Source: Alistipes timonensis JC136
GTDB taxonomy: Bacteria > Bacteroidota > Bacteroidia > Bacteroidales > Rikenellaceae
Direction of reading: 5' to 3'
Assembly: GCF_900107675.1 (NCBI RefSeq)
Contig: NZ_FNRI01000004.1
Location: 62,001 to 126,000, forward strand
DNA length: 64,000 nucleotides
Positions 25,607-34,540 of the stretch are shown here, piece by piece (positions within the stretch are counted from its first letter, which is position 1; each line of letters begins with the position of its first letter). The notes beneath the pieces were generated by a model. The model did not search any database. It was not told the origin of the DNA and worked only from the letters and a program-made list of their open reading frames with translations. The position numbers were made by a program, and so were the translations under genes.

Positions 25607-28138
25607 ATGGAATCCAACGAATCACCGATATTACGGGGCCTGAACCCCGCCCAGTACGATGCCGTCGTGAACTACGACGTTCCCTCGCTCATCATCGCGG
25701 GAGCCGGCTCGGGCAAGACCCGCGTGCTCACCTCGCGCATCGCATACATGATCGAGCAGGGTGTGGCGCCGTTCAACATCCTGGCCCTGACCTTCACGAA
25801 CAAGGCCGCCGAGTCGATGCGTGAACGCATCGCGCAGATGTTGCCCGACAACCGCAGCCGCTATATCCGCATGGGTACGTTCCACTCGGTCTTTTCGCGC
25901 ATCCTGCGGGAGAACGCCGAGCGGATCGGCTTCACCAATTCGTTCACGATCTACGAGCCCTCGGACTGCAAGAACCTCCTGAAGACCATCGTCCGCGAGC
26001 TGAACCTTCCGGACGAGAAGTACAAGCCCAACCTGCTGGCTTCGCGCATCTCCTATGCCAAGAACTGCCTCGTGACGCCCGGCGCCTACCAGGCCAACAC
26101 GGTCTGCGCCACCGAGGACCGGCAGGCGCAGATTCCCGAATTCGGCAACATCTACAACATCTACTGCCAGCGCTGCAAGCGCAACGGCGCGATGGACTTC
26201 GATGATTTGCTTTTGCAAACCAATATCCTGCTGAGGGATTGTCCCGATGTGCTGGCCCGCTACCAGGAGCAGTTTCGCTATATTCTGGTGGACGAGTATC
26301 AGGACACCAACTATGCGCAGTACACGATCATCCGCCGCCTTTCGCAGACCCATTCGAAGGTCTGCGTCGTGGGCGACGACGCGCAGTCGATCTATTCGTT
26401 CCGCGGGGCCAAGATCGAGAACATCCTCTCTTTCAAAAAGGATTACCCCTCGGCGATGGTCTTCAAACTGGAGCAGAACTACCGTTCGACGCGCACGATC
26501 GTCGATGCCGCCAACTCGGTGATCGCCCGCAACTCGAAGCGCATGGAAAAGCACTGCTTCTCGGACGGGGATGTGGGCGAAAAGATCCGTATTCTGAAAG
26601 CCTACACCGACCGCGAGGAGGCCGAGATGGTCGTCACGGACCTGCGCGACAAGGTCCGCGCCGCGGGCGACGACTGGTCGGAGGCGGTGATCCTCTACCG
26701 CACCAACAACCAGTCGGCCGTGCTGGAGGACAACCTCCGCCGCCGCGGCATCCCTTACCGCATCTACAAGGGTTCGTCGTTCTACGACCACAAGGAGATT
26801 AAGGACATGATGGCCTACATCCGGCTGGTTATCAATCCCCGCGACGACGAGGCGTTCAAACGCATCGTGAATTATCCGGCCCGCGGCATCGGCGACACCA
26901 CCGTGCAGCGCATCGCGCAGCTGGCCGCCGAGCGGGGGCAGTCGATGTGGGAGGCGGTCGACGCACTGGTCGCAGAACCCGTCACGGACCCCGTGCAGAA
27001 GACCATCGCCCGCAAGGTGACGGATTTCGTGGCCATGATCCGGTCGCTGTCGCTCTCGCGCAACGACAAGGGGCTTTACGATTTCGGTCTGGAGATCGCC
27101 TCGCGGTCGGGCATCATCGCCGCCTACCGGACCGAGAACACCCCCGAGGCGACCTCCGCGCTGGACAATATCGAGGAGCTGCTCAACTCGATGCAGGAGT
27201 TTAAGGAGCGCTGCGACGCCGAGATACGCAACGGCGAGCGTCCCGAAGAGGAGGTGGCGACCATCGAGGAGTGGCTGCAGAACGTGATGCTGATGACCGA
27301 CATGGACAAGGACAACCCCGACGACAACAACAAGGTGACGTTGATGACGGTCCATTCGGCCAAGGGTCTCGAATATAAATACGTGTACATCGTGGGGCTG
27401 GAAGAAAACCTCTTCCCCTCGCAGCGGGCGGCCGAATCGCCCGACGGCATCGAGGAGGAACGCCGCCTGTTCTACGTGGCCCTGACCCGTGCGAAGGTCT
27501 CGGCGACGATCTCCTACGCCGAGATGCGGTTCAAATGGGGCAACATGGAGTTCTCGCGTCCGAGCTGCTTCCTGCGCGAGATCGATCCGCGATACGTCGA
27601 GTCCGACGCCGATTTCGCGGAGGTGCGTCCGCGCCGCCGGGACGACGACGGGGAGGCGCCTTCGGCCATCGACGAATTGCGCCGGCGTTTCGACTACCGC
27701 TTTCAGCAGAAACAGCAGGGCGGCAGCCGTTTCGGCGGCAGCGGCGGCAACGGAGGGGGCCGCAGCGGCTCTTACAGTGGCGGTTTCGGCCGTCCTGCCG
27801 ACGGCGAGTCGGGTCCTGCGCGGCGATTCGCGCGGGCCGCGCAGCCCCAGCGTTCCGGAACGCCCGATCCGGCCCTCGTGCAGACCCCGCGGCCTTCGAC
27901 CGACGGCATGCGCCGCGTCGGGGTGCGGCAGGCGATGGACGGCGGGCTCTCCGCCGGGAGTGCGGCGCCCGTGAGCGGCGAATATGCCGTAGGCCAGCGC
28001 GTCGAGCACCCGAAATTCGGCGTGGGCATCGTGCAGCGCATCGAAACCCTCGCCACGGACCATAAATTGGTGGTGGCCTTCGACAATGCGGGCGAAAAGA
28101 CCCTGTTGGCGAAGTTTGCCAAACTGACGAAACTCTGA
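25607..28138 (+). CDS. ATP-dependent DNA helicase, UvrD/PcrA type
   Basis: This 843-residue superfamily 1 helicase has Walker A AGAGSGKT (31-38), Walker B LVDEYQDTNYAQY, the Q-rich GDDAQSIYSFRGA motif, LEQNYRST, and late motifs TVHSAKGLEYKYVYIVGLEE and RRLFYVALTRAK. It unwinds DNA in repair and replication restart. The C-terminus carries a glycine/serine-rich linker (about 705-745) and a final small domain (VEHPKFGVGIVQRIE) seen in PcrA/UvrD. ATG 25607 follows a matching promoter; an upstream ATG at 25568 overlaps the promoter. Confidence 0.92.
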   Translation: MESNESPILRGLNPAQYDAVVNYDVPSLIIAGAGSGKTRVLTSRIAYMIEQGVAPFNILALTFTNKAAESMRERIAQMLPDNRSRYIRMGTFHSVFSRILRENAERIGFTNSFTIYEPSDCKNLLKTIVRELNLPDEKYKPNLLASRISYAKNCLVTPGAYQANTVCATEDRQAQIPEFGNIYNIYCQRCKRNGAMDFDDLLLQTNILLRDCPDVLARYQEQFRYILVDEYQDTNYAQYTIIRRLSQTHSKVCVVGDDAQSIYSFRGAKIENILSFKKDYPSAMVFKLEQNYRSTRTIVDAANSVIARNSKRMEKHCFSDGDVGEKIRILKAYTDREEAEMVVTDLRDKVRAAGDDWSEAVILYRTNNQSAVLEDNLRRRGIPYRIYKGSSFYDHKEIKDMMAYIRLVINPRDDEAFKRIVNYPARGIGDTTVQRIAQLAAERGQSMWEAVDALVAEPVTDPVQKTIARKVTDFVAMIRSLSLSRNDKGLYDFGLEIASRSGIIAAYRTENTPEATSALDNIEELLNSMQEFKERCDAEIRNGERPEEEVATIEEWLQNVMLMTDMDKDNPDDNNKVTLMTVHSAKGLEYKYVYIVGLEENLFPSQRAAESPDGIEEERRLFYVALTRAKVSATISYAEMRFKWGNMEFSRPSCFLREIDPRYVESDADFAEVRPRRRDDDGEAPSAIDELRRRFDYRFQQKQQGGSRFGGSGGNGGGRSGSYSGGFGRPADGESGPARRFARAAQPQRSGTPDPALVQTPRPSTDGMRRVGVRQAMDGGLSAGSAAPVSGEYAVGQRVEHPKFGVGIVQRIETLATDHKLVVAFDNAGEKTLLAKFAKLTKL

Positions 28139-28143
28139 CCGCG

Positions 28144-29067
28144 ATGGAGACGCCGCTCGTATCGGTCTGCATGACCACCTATAACCACGAGGCCTGGCTC
28201 GCCCAGGCCATCGAGAGCGTGCTGGCCCAGCAGACCGCGTTCGGCGTGGAACTGGTGCTGGGCGAGGATTGCAGCACGGACCGCACGGCGGAGATATGCC
28301 GGGCCTATGTTGACAAATACCCGGACCGCATCCGGCTGGTAACCTCTCCGGAGAACGTGGGCTGGCGCGCCAACTACCGCCGGACGTTCGAGGCCTGCCG
28401 CGGGAAATACGTCGCCTACCTCGACGGCGACGACTGGTGGTGCGATCCGCTGAAGTTGCAGAAACAGGCCGACCTGATGGAGGCCGACCCGGAGTGCGGC
28501 ATGTGCTACACGCGCGCTTCGAACTACTGGCAGGCCACGGACCGCACGGAGCCCGACCATCCGGACCATTACACCGACTTCGACCGCCTGCTGTGCAGCC
28601 TGACCATCGCCAACTGCGCGACGCTGGCCCGCCGCGAACTGATCGCACGCTATTATGCGGAAGTGCGTCCCGAGGAGCATCCCGAGTGGAAGACCGACGA
28701 CGCCCCGATGTGGCTCTGGTTCTCGGTGTGCAGCCGCATCAGCTATCTGCCCGACATCACGGCCGTCCACCGGCGCCTGCCCGACAGCGTGAGCCACAGT
28801 ACGGCTTACCGCCGGCGGATCGCCTTCTGCGACTCGCTGATGGACATCAGCCTTTGGTTCGAGGCGCACTACGGCACGGGCGCCAACCGTTTCCGCATCC
28901 TCCGGCGGCGCAGTTCGGTGGCCCTGTGGGTGCTCTCGTGGGAGGGACCCGTGCGGGAATACCTTGCCCGCTGGCGGCGCGATGTCCGGGGATGCCCGCG
29001 GCTGATGTTCTGTCCCGAGGGGCCCGGGCTGCTGGTGAAAAAGATTCTTTTCCGACGTAAAAAATAG
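28144..29067 (+). CDS. Glycosyltransferase family 2
   Basis: This 307-residue protein has the GT-A start LVSVCMTTYNHEAWLAQAIE, the acidic LGEDCSTDRTAE, and the metal-binding region YLDGDDWW. It transfers a sugar from a nucleotide donor, probably to a surface glycan. It follows the helicase gene by 5 bases with no other glycan genes nearby, so donor and acceptor are unknown. Its arginine-rich C-terminus (LVKKILFRRKK) could touch the inner face of the membrane. Confidence 0.85.
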   Translation: METPLVSVCMTTYNHEAWLAQAIESVLAQQTAFGVELVLGEDCSTDRTAEICRAYVDKYPDRIRLVTSPENVGWRANYRRTFEACRGKYVAYLDGDDWWCDPLKLQKQADLMEADPECGMCYTRASNYWQATDRTEPDHPDHYTDFDRLLCSLTIANCATLARRELIARYYAEVRPEEHPEWKTDDAPMWLWFSVCSRISYLPDITAVHRRLPDSVSHSTAYRRRIAFCDSLMDISLWFEAHYGTGANRFRILRRRSSVALWVLSWEGPVREYLARWRRDVRGCPRLMFCPEGPGLLVKKILFRRKK

Positions 29068-29071
29068 AGCC

Positions 29072-29734
29072 ATGACAACGAAAGAGCGTTACGACGGCAT
29101 TATCGCCTGGTTCTCGGAGCACATGCCCGTGGCCGAGAGCGAACTTCATTACACCGATCCCTATCAACTGCTGGTGGCGGTGATCCTTTCGGCGCAGTGC
29201 ACCGACAAGCGGGTCAACATGACCACCCCGGCGCTGTTCGAGGCTTTTCCCACGCCGCACCACATGGCCCGCGCCACGGCCGAGGAGATTTATCCCTACA
29301 TCAAAAGCATCTCCTATCCGAACAACAAGGCCAAAAACCTCGCGGGAATGGCCCGGATGCTCTGTTCGGAGTTCGGCGGGGAGGTTCCCTCCGACCTCGA
29401 ACAGATGCAGCGATTGCCCGGCGTGGGGCGCAAGACGGCCAACGTGCTGGGGGCGGTGCTGTGGCAGAAGGAGGTGATGCCGGTCGATACGCACGTCTTC
29501 CGCGTCTCGGAGCGCATCGGACTCACGACCCGCTCGAAAACGCCGCTCCAAACGGAACTGGCCCTCGAAAAAAATATCCCCGGCCACCTGCTGCCCCTAG
29601 CCCATCACTGGCTGATTCTCCACGGACGCTACGTCTGCGTGGCGCGGGCCCCGAAATGCGACGAGTGCGGCATTGCGACCTGGTGCCGCAAGTACGCCGC
29701 TGACCACCGACAACCCAAAACTTCAGAAAAATGA
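29072..29734 (+). CDS. nth: Endonuclease III (base-excision DNA glycosylase/AP lyase)
   Basis: This 220-residue enzyme removes oxidised pyrimidines and nicks the site. The helix-hairpin-helix is LPGVGRKTANVLG (115-127) with catalytic Lys121. The catalytic Asp139 is in PVDTHVFR. The iron-sulphur cluster ligands are Cys189, 196, 199 and 205 in the expected C-x6-C-x2-C-x5-C spacing. It overlaps the next gene by ATGA. Confidence 0.95.
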   Translation: MTTKERYDGIIAWFSEHMPVAESELHYTDPYQLLVAVILSAQCTDKRVNMTTPALFEAFPTPHHMARATAEEIYPYIKSISYPNNKAKNLAGMARMLCSEFGGEVPSDLEQMQRLPGVGRKTANVLGAVLWQKEVMPVDTHVFRVSERIGLTTRSKTPLQTELALEKNIPGHLLPLAHHWLILHGRYVCVARAPKCDECGIATWCRKYAADHRQPKTSEK

Positions 29735-30507
29735 TAAAGATCGCCTTACGCCTTTTGCTGATTCTGCTGCCCCTGGGCGGCATGGCCCGGACCCAGCAGG
29801 ACTCCCTGCGGGTGCTGTGGGTCGGTAACAGCTTCACTTACTACAATGATCTGCCCGCGATGGTGCAGAAGATCGCTTCGACCCAGAAGATGAAAATTTC
29901 CTGCACGCGCTTCCTCAAAGGCGGCGAACGCTTCTCGGGACACCTGAAAAACAAGGAGTTGCTGCAAGCTATTGCCGACGGCGGCTGGGATTATGTCGTC
30001 CTGCAGGAGCAGAGCACGGCTCCCGCGATGCCGACCGGGCAGGTGGCCCGCGAGGTCTATCCCGCGGCCCGGACGCTCGACAGCCTGGTGCATGCCGCTT
30101 CGCCCGACGCCCGGGTGATCTTCTACATGACCTGGGGACACAAGTACGGCAACCGCAAGCCCGTGGCGGAATACCCGCTTATGAACGAATACGAGGGCAT
30201 GCAGGAGCGGCTGAAGACCAGCTACCTCGAGATGACTTACGACAACGACGCATGGTGCGCTCCGGTGGGTATGGCGTGGCGGACGGTGCGCCGCGAGCGT
30301 CCCGACTGCATCCTCTACCGTCCCGACTGCTACCACCCCGAGGTTCCGGGCAGCTACCTGGCGGCCAACGTCATTTTCACGACGATTTTCCAGCGGCCCT
30401 ATCAGACCGCCTTCACCGCGGAGCTTCCGGCCGAACAGGCCGAATACCTCCAGCAGACGGCCCAGCGGAGCGTTCTCGACAACCTCGTGCTGCTGAACAT
30501 CCGGTAG
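29731..30507 (+). CDS. Secreted SGNH-type hydrolase (DUF4886-like)
   Basis: This 258-residue protein has a signal peptide (1-20), then block I VLWVGNSFTYYND with putative nucleophile Ser34, and a late Asp/His block DCYHPEVPGSYLAA. These match DUF4886-type SGNH proteins common in Bacteroidetes, possible esterases. It overlaps endonuclease III by 4 bases. The substrate is unknown. Confidence 0.75.
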   Translation: MIKIALRLLLILLPLGGMARTQQDSLRVLWVGNSFTYYNDLPAMVQKIASTQKMKISCTRFLKGGERFSGHLKNKELLQAIADGGWDYVVLQEQSTAPAMPTGQVAREVYPAARTLDSLVHAASPDARVIFYMTWGHKYGNRKPVAEYPLMNEYEGMQERLKTSYLEMTYDNDAWCAPVGMAWRTVRRERPDCILYRPDCYHPEVPGSYLAANVIFTTIFQRPYQTAFTAELPAEQAEYLQQTAQRSVLDNLVLLNIR

Positions 30508-30566
30508 GCCGTTGGTATATCCCGCGTTTTTTCGTACCTTTGGCTTCGCCGAAGATACTGCCGCTC

Positions 30567-30595
30567 GGCAAAATGCAAGCGAACTTGCTTTTGCC
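30567..30595. repeat. Long hairpin in the nrnA promoter region
   Basis: GGCAAAA and GCAAG (one bulged T at 30574) pair with CTTGC and TTTTGCC around loop CGAA, giving 12 paired bases. The hairpin contains the candidate -33 TTG of the nrnA promoter. Confidence 0.7.
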
Positions 30596-30615
30596 CTCGC
30601 TTATTCGTATCTTTG
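30585..30615 (+). promoter_or_regulatory. Promoter of the DHH phosphoesterase gene
   Basis: TTG (30585-30587) and TATCTTTG (30608-30615), 20 bases apart, fit the Bacteroidota promoter. A second TACCTTTG lies at 30534-30541. Confidence 0.6.
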
Positions 30616-30643
30616 CCGAATCCACCAAAGCGGAGGAAACCGA

Positions 30644-31675
30644 ATGAAGCTATCGAAAGAACATATCGAACGCCTGCGGGAGATGCTCGGGCGTCCCCGG
30701 CAGCGGATCGTCATCGTTTCACATACCAATCCCGACGGCGACGCCGTCGGGTCGTCGCTCGCGTGGGCCGAGGTCCTGCGCACGATGGGGCACGAGGTGA
30801 CGTGTGTCGTTCCCAATAAATTCCCCTATTTCCTCGACTGGATGCCCGGCATCGACGAAATCGTGGTCTTCAAAACCGACACCGAGGGGCGTGCCGCGCG
30901 GGCCATTGCCGAGGCCGATATTCTTTTCTGCCTCGATTTCAACGCTATTTCGCGGCTGGAGATTCTCAGCGCCACCATCGAGGCCAACACCACGGCCCGC
31001 CGCGTGCTGATCGACCACCACCTCTCGCCCGACGAAGGGTTCGACCTCTCGTTCTCGCATCCCGATTCGTCGAGCACGTGTTTCCTGGTTTACAGCATCG
31101 TCGAGGCGATGTGCGGCACCGACGCCATTACGCGCAGCATGGCCGAGACGCTTTACGTGGGCATGATGACCGATACGGGCAATTTCGCCTTCTCGTTCCT
31201 CACCCCCGAGCTGTTCCGTGCCGTGGCCGTGCTGCTCGAGAAGGGCATTTCGATCCCCGACATTCATAACAGCGTCTACAACGCCTATACCGAGGGCCGT
31301 GCGCGGTTGTTCGGCTACGCCATCAACCGTAAGATGGAGGTCATTCAGGACGGTACGGTGGCCTACATGTCGCTGATGGAGAACGAGATGCGCCGCTTCC
31401 AGTTCCAGCAGGGCGACAGCGAGGGATTCGTCAACTACGCCCTCACGATCAAAAAGGTCAAAATGTCGGCCATGTTCCTGGCGCACCGCAAGTTCATCCG
31501 CGTCTCGCTGCGTTCGCGGGGCGGTGTCGACGTCAACCTCTTCGCCCGGAAATATTTCGACGGCGGCGGTCACAAGAACGCCGCGGGCGGCAAGTCGTTC
31601 GTTTCGATGCAGGAGACCATCGACCACTATGTCCGCTCGGTGAAGGAGTTCGCCGCGGAGGGACACCTGGGCTGA
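30644..31675 (+). CDS. DHH/DHHA1 phosphoesterase (NrnA-like oligoribonuclease / pAp phosphatase)
   Basis: This 343-residue protein starts at ATG 30644 behind a CGGAGG ribosome site. It carries the DHH-family motifs SHTNPDGDAVGSS (26-38), LIDHHLSPD and FDGGGHKNAAGG, which bind two metal ions. NrnA-type enzymes degrade short RNA oligomers and dephosphorylate adenosine 3',5'-bisphosphate. The LysR gene starts 4 bases after its stop. Confidence 0.9.
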   Translation: MKLSKEHIERLREMLGRPRQRIVIVSHTNPDGDAVGSSLAWAEVLRTMGHEVTCVVPNKFPYFLDWMPGIDEIVVFKTDTEGRAARAIAEADILFCLDFNAISRLEILSATIEANTTARRVLIDHHLSPDEGFDLSFSHPDSSSTCFLVYSIVEAMCGTDAITRSMAETLYVGMMTDTGNFAFSFLTPELFRAVAVLLEKGISIPDIHNSVYNAYTEGRARLFGYAINRKMEVIQDGTVAYMSLMENEMRRFQFQQGDSEGFVNYALTIKKVKMSAMFLAHRKFIRVSLRSRGGVDVNLFARKYFDGGGHKNAAGGKSFVSMQETIDHYVRSVKEFAAEGHLG

Positions 31676-31679
31676 CGCC

Positions 31680-32567
31680 ATGGACGATTTCCGCCTCAAA
31701 GTCTTTATCACCGCGGCCCGGACGCTGAGTTTCACCCGGACCGCCGAACAACTCTACATCTCGCAGCCCGCCGTCAGCAAACACGTCGGCGAGTTGGAAT
31801 CCCGTTATAAAGTACAGCTTTTCGCCCGCCGCGGCAGTCGTCTGGAACTGACCGACGCCGGACGCACGATGCTCGAAGCCGCCGAACGGCTGGCCGACGA
31901 CTACCGCCGCCTGGAGTACGAAATGAGCCTCTGCGCAAGTCTTACGGAGGGCGAACTGCGGCTGGGAGCCAGCACGACCGTTGCCCAGTATCTCCTGCCG
32001 CCCATCCTCGCGCGTTTCACGGCGCGTTTTCCCGGGGTGCGGGTCTCGGTCCTTTCGGGCAACAGCGCTGAGGTCGAGCAGGCGCTCGGGGAGCATGCCG
32101 TCGATCTGGGCATGGTCGAGAGCGTCAGCCGCCGGCAGGGGTTGCACTATACCTTCTTCGCTCCCGACGAGCTGGTGCTGGTGGCCCGCACGGGCGGAAA
32201 ATATGCCCGCACCGAGTCGCTGACCCCCGAACAGTTGCTTTCGACGCCTCTCGTACTGCGCGAGAACGGCTCGGGAACCCTCGAGGTGATCTCTGCGGCG
32301 CTTGCCGCAAAAGGCATCCGCCTCTCGCAGCTCGATGTGGTGATGCGCCTCGGCACGACCGAGGGCATTAAAGCCTTTGTCCGCAACAGCGATGCCCTGG
32401 CCATCGTGTCGGTGACCTCGGTGGTGGACGAACTGCGCAGCGGCGCGCTGCGGATCGTCGACATCGAGGGACTGACTTTCTCCCGCGATTTCAGTTTCGT
32501 GCACGCAGAGGCCGAGCCTGCGCGGCTGGTCCGGCAGTTCATCGACTTCGCCCGGGCGAACCGCTGA
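31680..32567 (+). CDS. LysR-family transcription regulator
   Basis: This 295-residue regulator has an N-terminal winged helix (residues 5-65: LSFTRTAEQLYISQPAVSKH) and a periplasmic-binding-like effector domain (90-290). It lies directly upstream of a YeiH-family exporter on the same strand, a frequent pairing. Alternating ATAAC/GTTAT half sites at 32581-32605 in the gap are the likely operator. The effector may be a sulphur compound, by analogy with CysB-type regulators; this is not shown. Confidence 0.92.
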   Translation: MDDFRLKVFITAARTLSFTRTAEQLYISQPAVSKHVGELESRYKVQLFARRGSRLELTDAGRTMLEAAERLADDYRRLEYEMSLCASLTEGELRLGASTTVAQYLLPPILARFTARFPGVRVSVLSGNSAEVEQALGEHAVDLGMVESVSRRQGLHYTFFAPDELVLVARTGGKYARTESLTPEQLLSTPLVLRENGSGTLEVISAALAAKGIRLSQLDVVMRLGTTEGIKAFVRNSDALAIVSVTSVVDELRSGALRIVDIEGLTFSRDFSFVHAEAEPARLVRQFIDFARANR

Positions 32568-32577
32568 TTCTTTCCGT

Positions 32578-32605
32578 GTTATAACTTCAGGTTATTTCGT
32601 ATAAC
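32578..32605 (+). promoter_or_regulatory. Probable LysR operator: three alternating half sites
   Basis: ATAAC (32581), GTTAT (32591) and ATAAC (32601) repeat every 10 bases, so all face the same side of the helix. The site sits just upstream of the TTTG box at 32611. Confidence 0.55.
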
Positions 32606-32610
32606 GACTT

Positions 32611-32645
32611 TTTGTTTCATATCCCGATAAAAGATACGATCTTTG
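32611..32645 (+). promoter_or_regulatory. Promoter of the yeiH-type gene
   Basis: TTTG (32611-32614) and GATCTTTG (32638-32645) with 23 bases between. The -7 box departs from TAnnTTTG at its first two bases, as expected for an activated promoter. Confidence 0.45.
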
Positions 32646-32696
32646 CCCCGTTGGTAGAGAAAAAGTTATCGTATCACGCATTATAGAATTGAGGAT

Positions 32697-33767
32697 ATGT
32701 TGGAAAAAGGCAACCGGGCGAATACGCTCCACGGAATTCTTCTGATCGCGCTGTTTTCGTTCGCGGCATTCTACATCGCCGAAGTTCCCGTCGTCAGGCG
32801 GCTTTCGTTCAGCCCGCTGATCGTCGGCATCGTGCTGGGCATGCTCTATGCCAACAGCCTGCGCAACAAACTGCCCGAAACGTGGGTTCCGGGCATCAAA
32901 TTCTGTACGAAGCAGGTGCTTCGCTGGGGCATCATCCTTTACGGATTCCGCCTGACGCTGACCGAGGTGGCGGCAGTCGGCATCCCGGCCGTCGCTGTCG
33001 ACCTGATCGTCGTCGTGGTCACCATTCTGGGCGGCGTCCTGCTGGGACGCCTGCTGAAGATGGATCGCGATACGGCGCTGATGACCTCGACGGGCAGCGC
33101 CATCTGCGGAGCGGCGGCCGTCCTGGGCGCCGAGCCGGTCGTGAAGTGCGAAGGCTACAAGACCGCCATCGCCGTCTCCACGGTCGTTATCTTCGGAACC
33201 CTCTCGATGTTCCTCTATCCCGTCATGTACCGTACGGGCATGCTCGACGGACTGACCGATACCGGCGTGGCCGTCTATACGGGCAGCACGCTGCACGAAG
33301 TGGCTCATGTGGCCGGGGCGGGCAACGCGATGGACCCGACCGATGCGCTCGGAATCGCCGGGACGGCCACCATCACCAAGATGATCCGCGTCATGCTGCT
33401 GGCCCCCGTGCTGGTGGTCATGGGATTCGTGCTGGCGGGCCGCCGGAAGAGCGCCGGGGGTAAAAAGGAGAAGAGCAAGATCGCCGTGCCGTGGTTCGCT
33501 TTCGGATTCATCGGGGTCATCTGCCTCAATTCGCTGCTGCAATACCTTTTCGGCGTGGAGAGCGTCCGGGAGATTCCGCTGAACGGCGCCATCGAATATG
33601 CCGATACCTTTATGCTGACGATGGCCATGACGGCGCTGGGCACCGAAACGAACCTCGCCAAATTCAAACAAGCCGGGGCCAAGCCCTTCGTGCTGGCAGG
33701 GCTGTTGTACGTCTGGCTGCTCGTGGGCGGTTATTACGTCACGAAATACCTCGTCGGCATGCTGTAA
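32697..33767 (+). CDS. YeiH/UPF0324-family membrane exporter
   Basis: This 356-residue protein has about ten membrane segments. Family motifs are LSFSPLIVGIVLGMLYAN, WGIILYGFRLT, STGSAICGAAAV and LHEVAHVAGAG. The family is thought to move sulphur-containing or other small anions out of the cell, and is usually controlled by a linked LysR protein, as here. Confidence 0.88.
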   Translation: MLEKGNRANTLHGILLIALFSFAAFYIAEVPVVRRLSFSPLIVGIVLGMLYANSLRNKLPETWVPGIKFCTKQVLRWGIILYGFRLTLTEVAAVGIPAVAVDLIVVVVTILGGVLLGRLLKMDRDTALMTSTGSAICGAAAVLGAEPVVKCEGYKTAIAVSTVVIFGTLSMFLYPVMYRTGMLDGLTDTGVAVYTGSTLHEVAHVAGAGNAMDPTDALGIAGTATITKMIRVMLLAPVLVVMGFVLAGRRKSAGGKKEKSKIAVPWFAFGFIGVICLNSLLQYLFGVESVREIPLNGAIEYADTFMLTMAMTALGTETNLAKFKQAGAKPFVLAGLLYVWLLVGGYYVTKYLVGML

Positions 33768-33776
33768 CGGCTGTTT

Positions 33777-34343
33777 TTACGCCAACCGGGGCAGCGTCGG
33801 GGCTTCATGCTCCGAATAGCGCAGCACCCGCTCCCGCACGAAGTCCGCGAAATCGCGGGCTTCTTCGTTCGTGAGGGGTCCGGGACGGCTCATCAGCACG
33901 AGCCGATGGGCGTGGAACGGCTTCCGGAACGAGGGATGGATATACTCCTGGGGGTTTTCGACGAATCCGAGCCGCTGGTAGAAATGCAGGCGCCGGATGG
34001 ATATTTCGTCCTCCGGAGGGTCGATCTCCAGGATGACGCGTTTGCCCTCCGCAAAGGCCGCGAGGGCTTTCGAACCCATGTTCTGACCGCGCAGGCGGGG
34101 CGATACGGCCAGATGCTCGACGTAATGAAAATCCCCGGCCTTCCAATGGAAGAGGATGCCGATGAACTCCTCGCCGCGCCAGATGCCGTCGGCTTCGAAA
34201 TGCGGATCGCCGAACGCGCGGTCGTAGTCGGCGGCATTCCAGCGTTCACAGTCGGGAAAAGAGATTTCGTAGAGGTCCCATGCCTCGTCCCAACCCTTGT
34301 CGGAGCGGGATTTGAAGGGTATGAATTGCAGTTGCTCGGTCAT
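33777..34343 (-). CDS. GNAT-family N-acetyltransferase
   Basis: This 188-residue protein shows the acetyl-CoA binding motif HLAVSPRLRGQNMGSKAL and the later FYQRLGFVENP, both typical of GNAT enzymes. I chose ATG 34343 (MTEQLQFIPF). It ends 9 bases from the convergent exporter gene. The substrate is unknown. Confidence 0.85.
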   Translation of the reverse strand: MTEQLQFIPFKSRSDKGWDEAWDLYEISFPDCERWNAADYDRAFGDPHFEADGIWRGEEFIGILFHWKAGDFHYVEHLAVSPRLRGQNMGSKALAAFAEGKRVILEIDPPEDEISIRRLHFYQRLGFVENPQEYIHPSFRKPFHAHRLVLMSRPGPLTNEEARDFADFVRERVLRYSEHEAPTLPRLA

Positions 34344-34540
34344 AATCTCGAATTTTCGGCAAGATACGGCAAATTTCGTAAAAAATCCAATCCGCCGCCG
34401 GAACGTCATTTGGGGACCCTATGAAAGTGAAGAAACTGTTTGTTTCGTCGTCAGGGTGCCGAGCGCTGTCCAGTGAGGAGGATTTGAGGCTGTGCCTCAA
34501 TTCCCTCTGACGCTGTTCCGGTTGTCCGACCGCGGGATTC
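34344..34540. other. Gap between acetyltransferase and sigma genes
   Basis: A 29-codon plus-strand frame (34421-34510, starting MKVKKLFVSSSGCRAL) is the only notable reading frame. It lacks a clear ribosome site and is not called as a gene. The gap may hold the acetyltransferase promoter. Confidence 0.3.

Noticed and set aside
34246..34500. An 84-codon minus-strand frame between the acetyltransferase and sigma genes
   Set aside because: It overlaps the start of the acetyltransferase gene, has no ribosome site and resembles no family.
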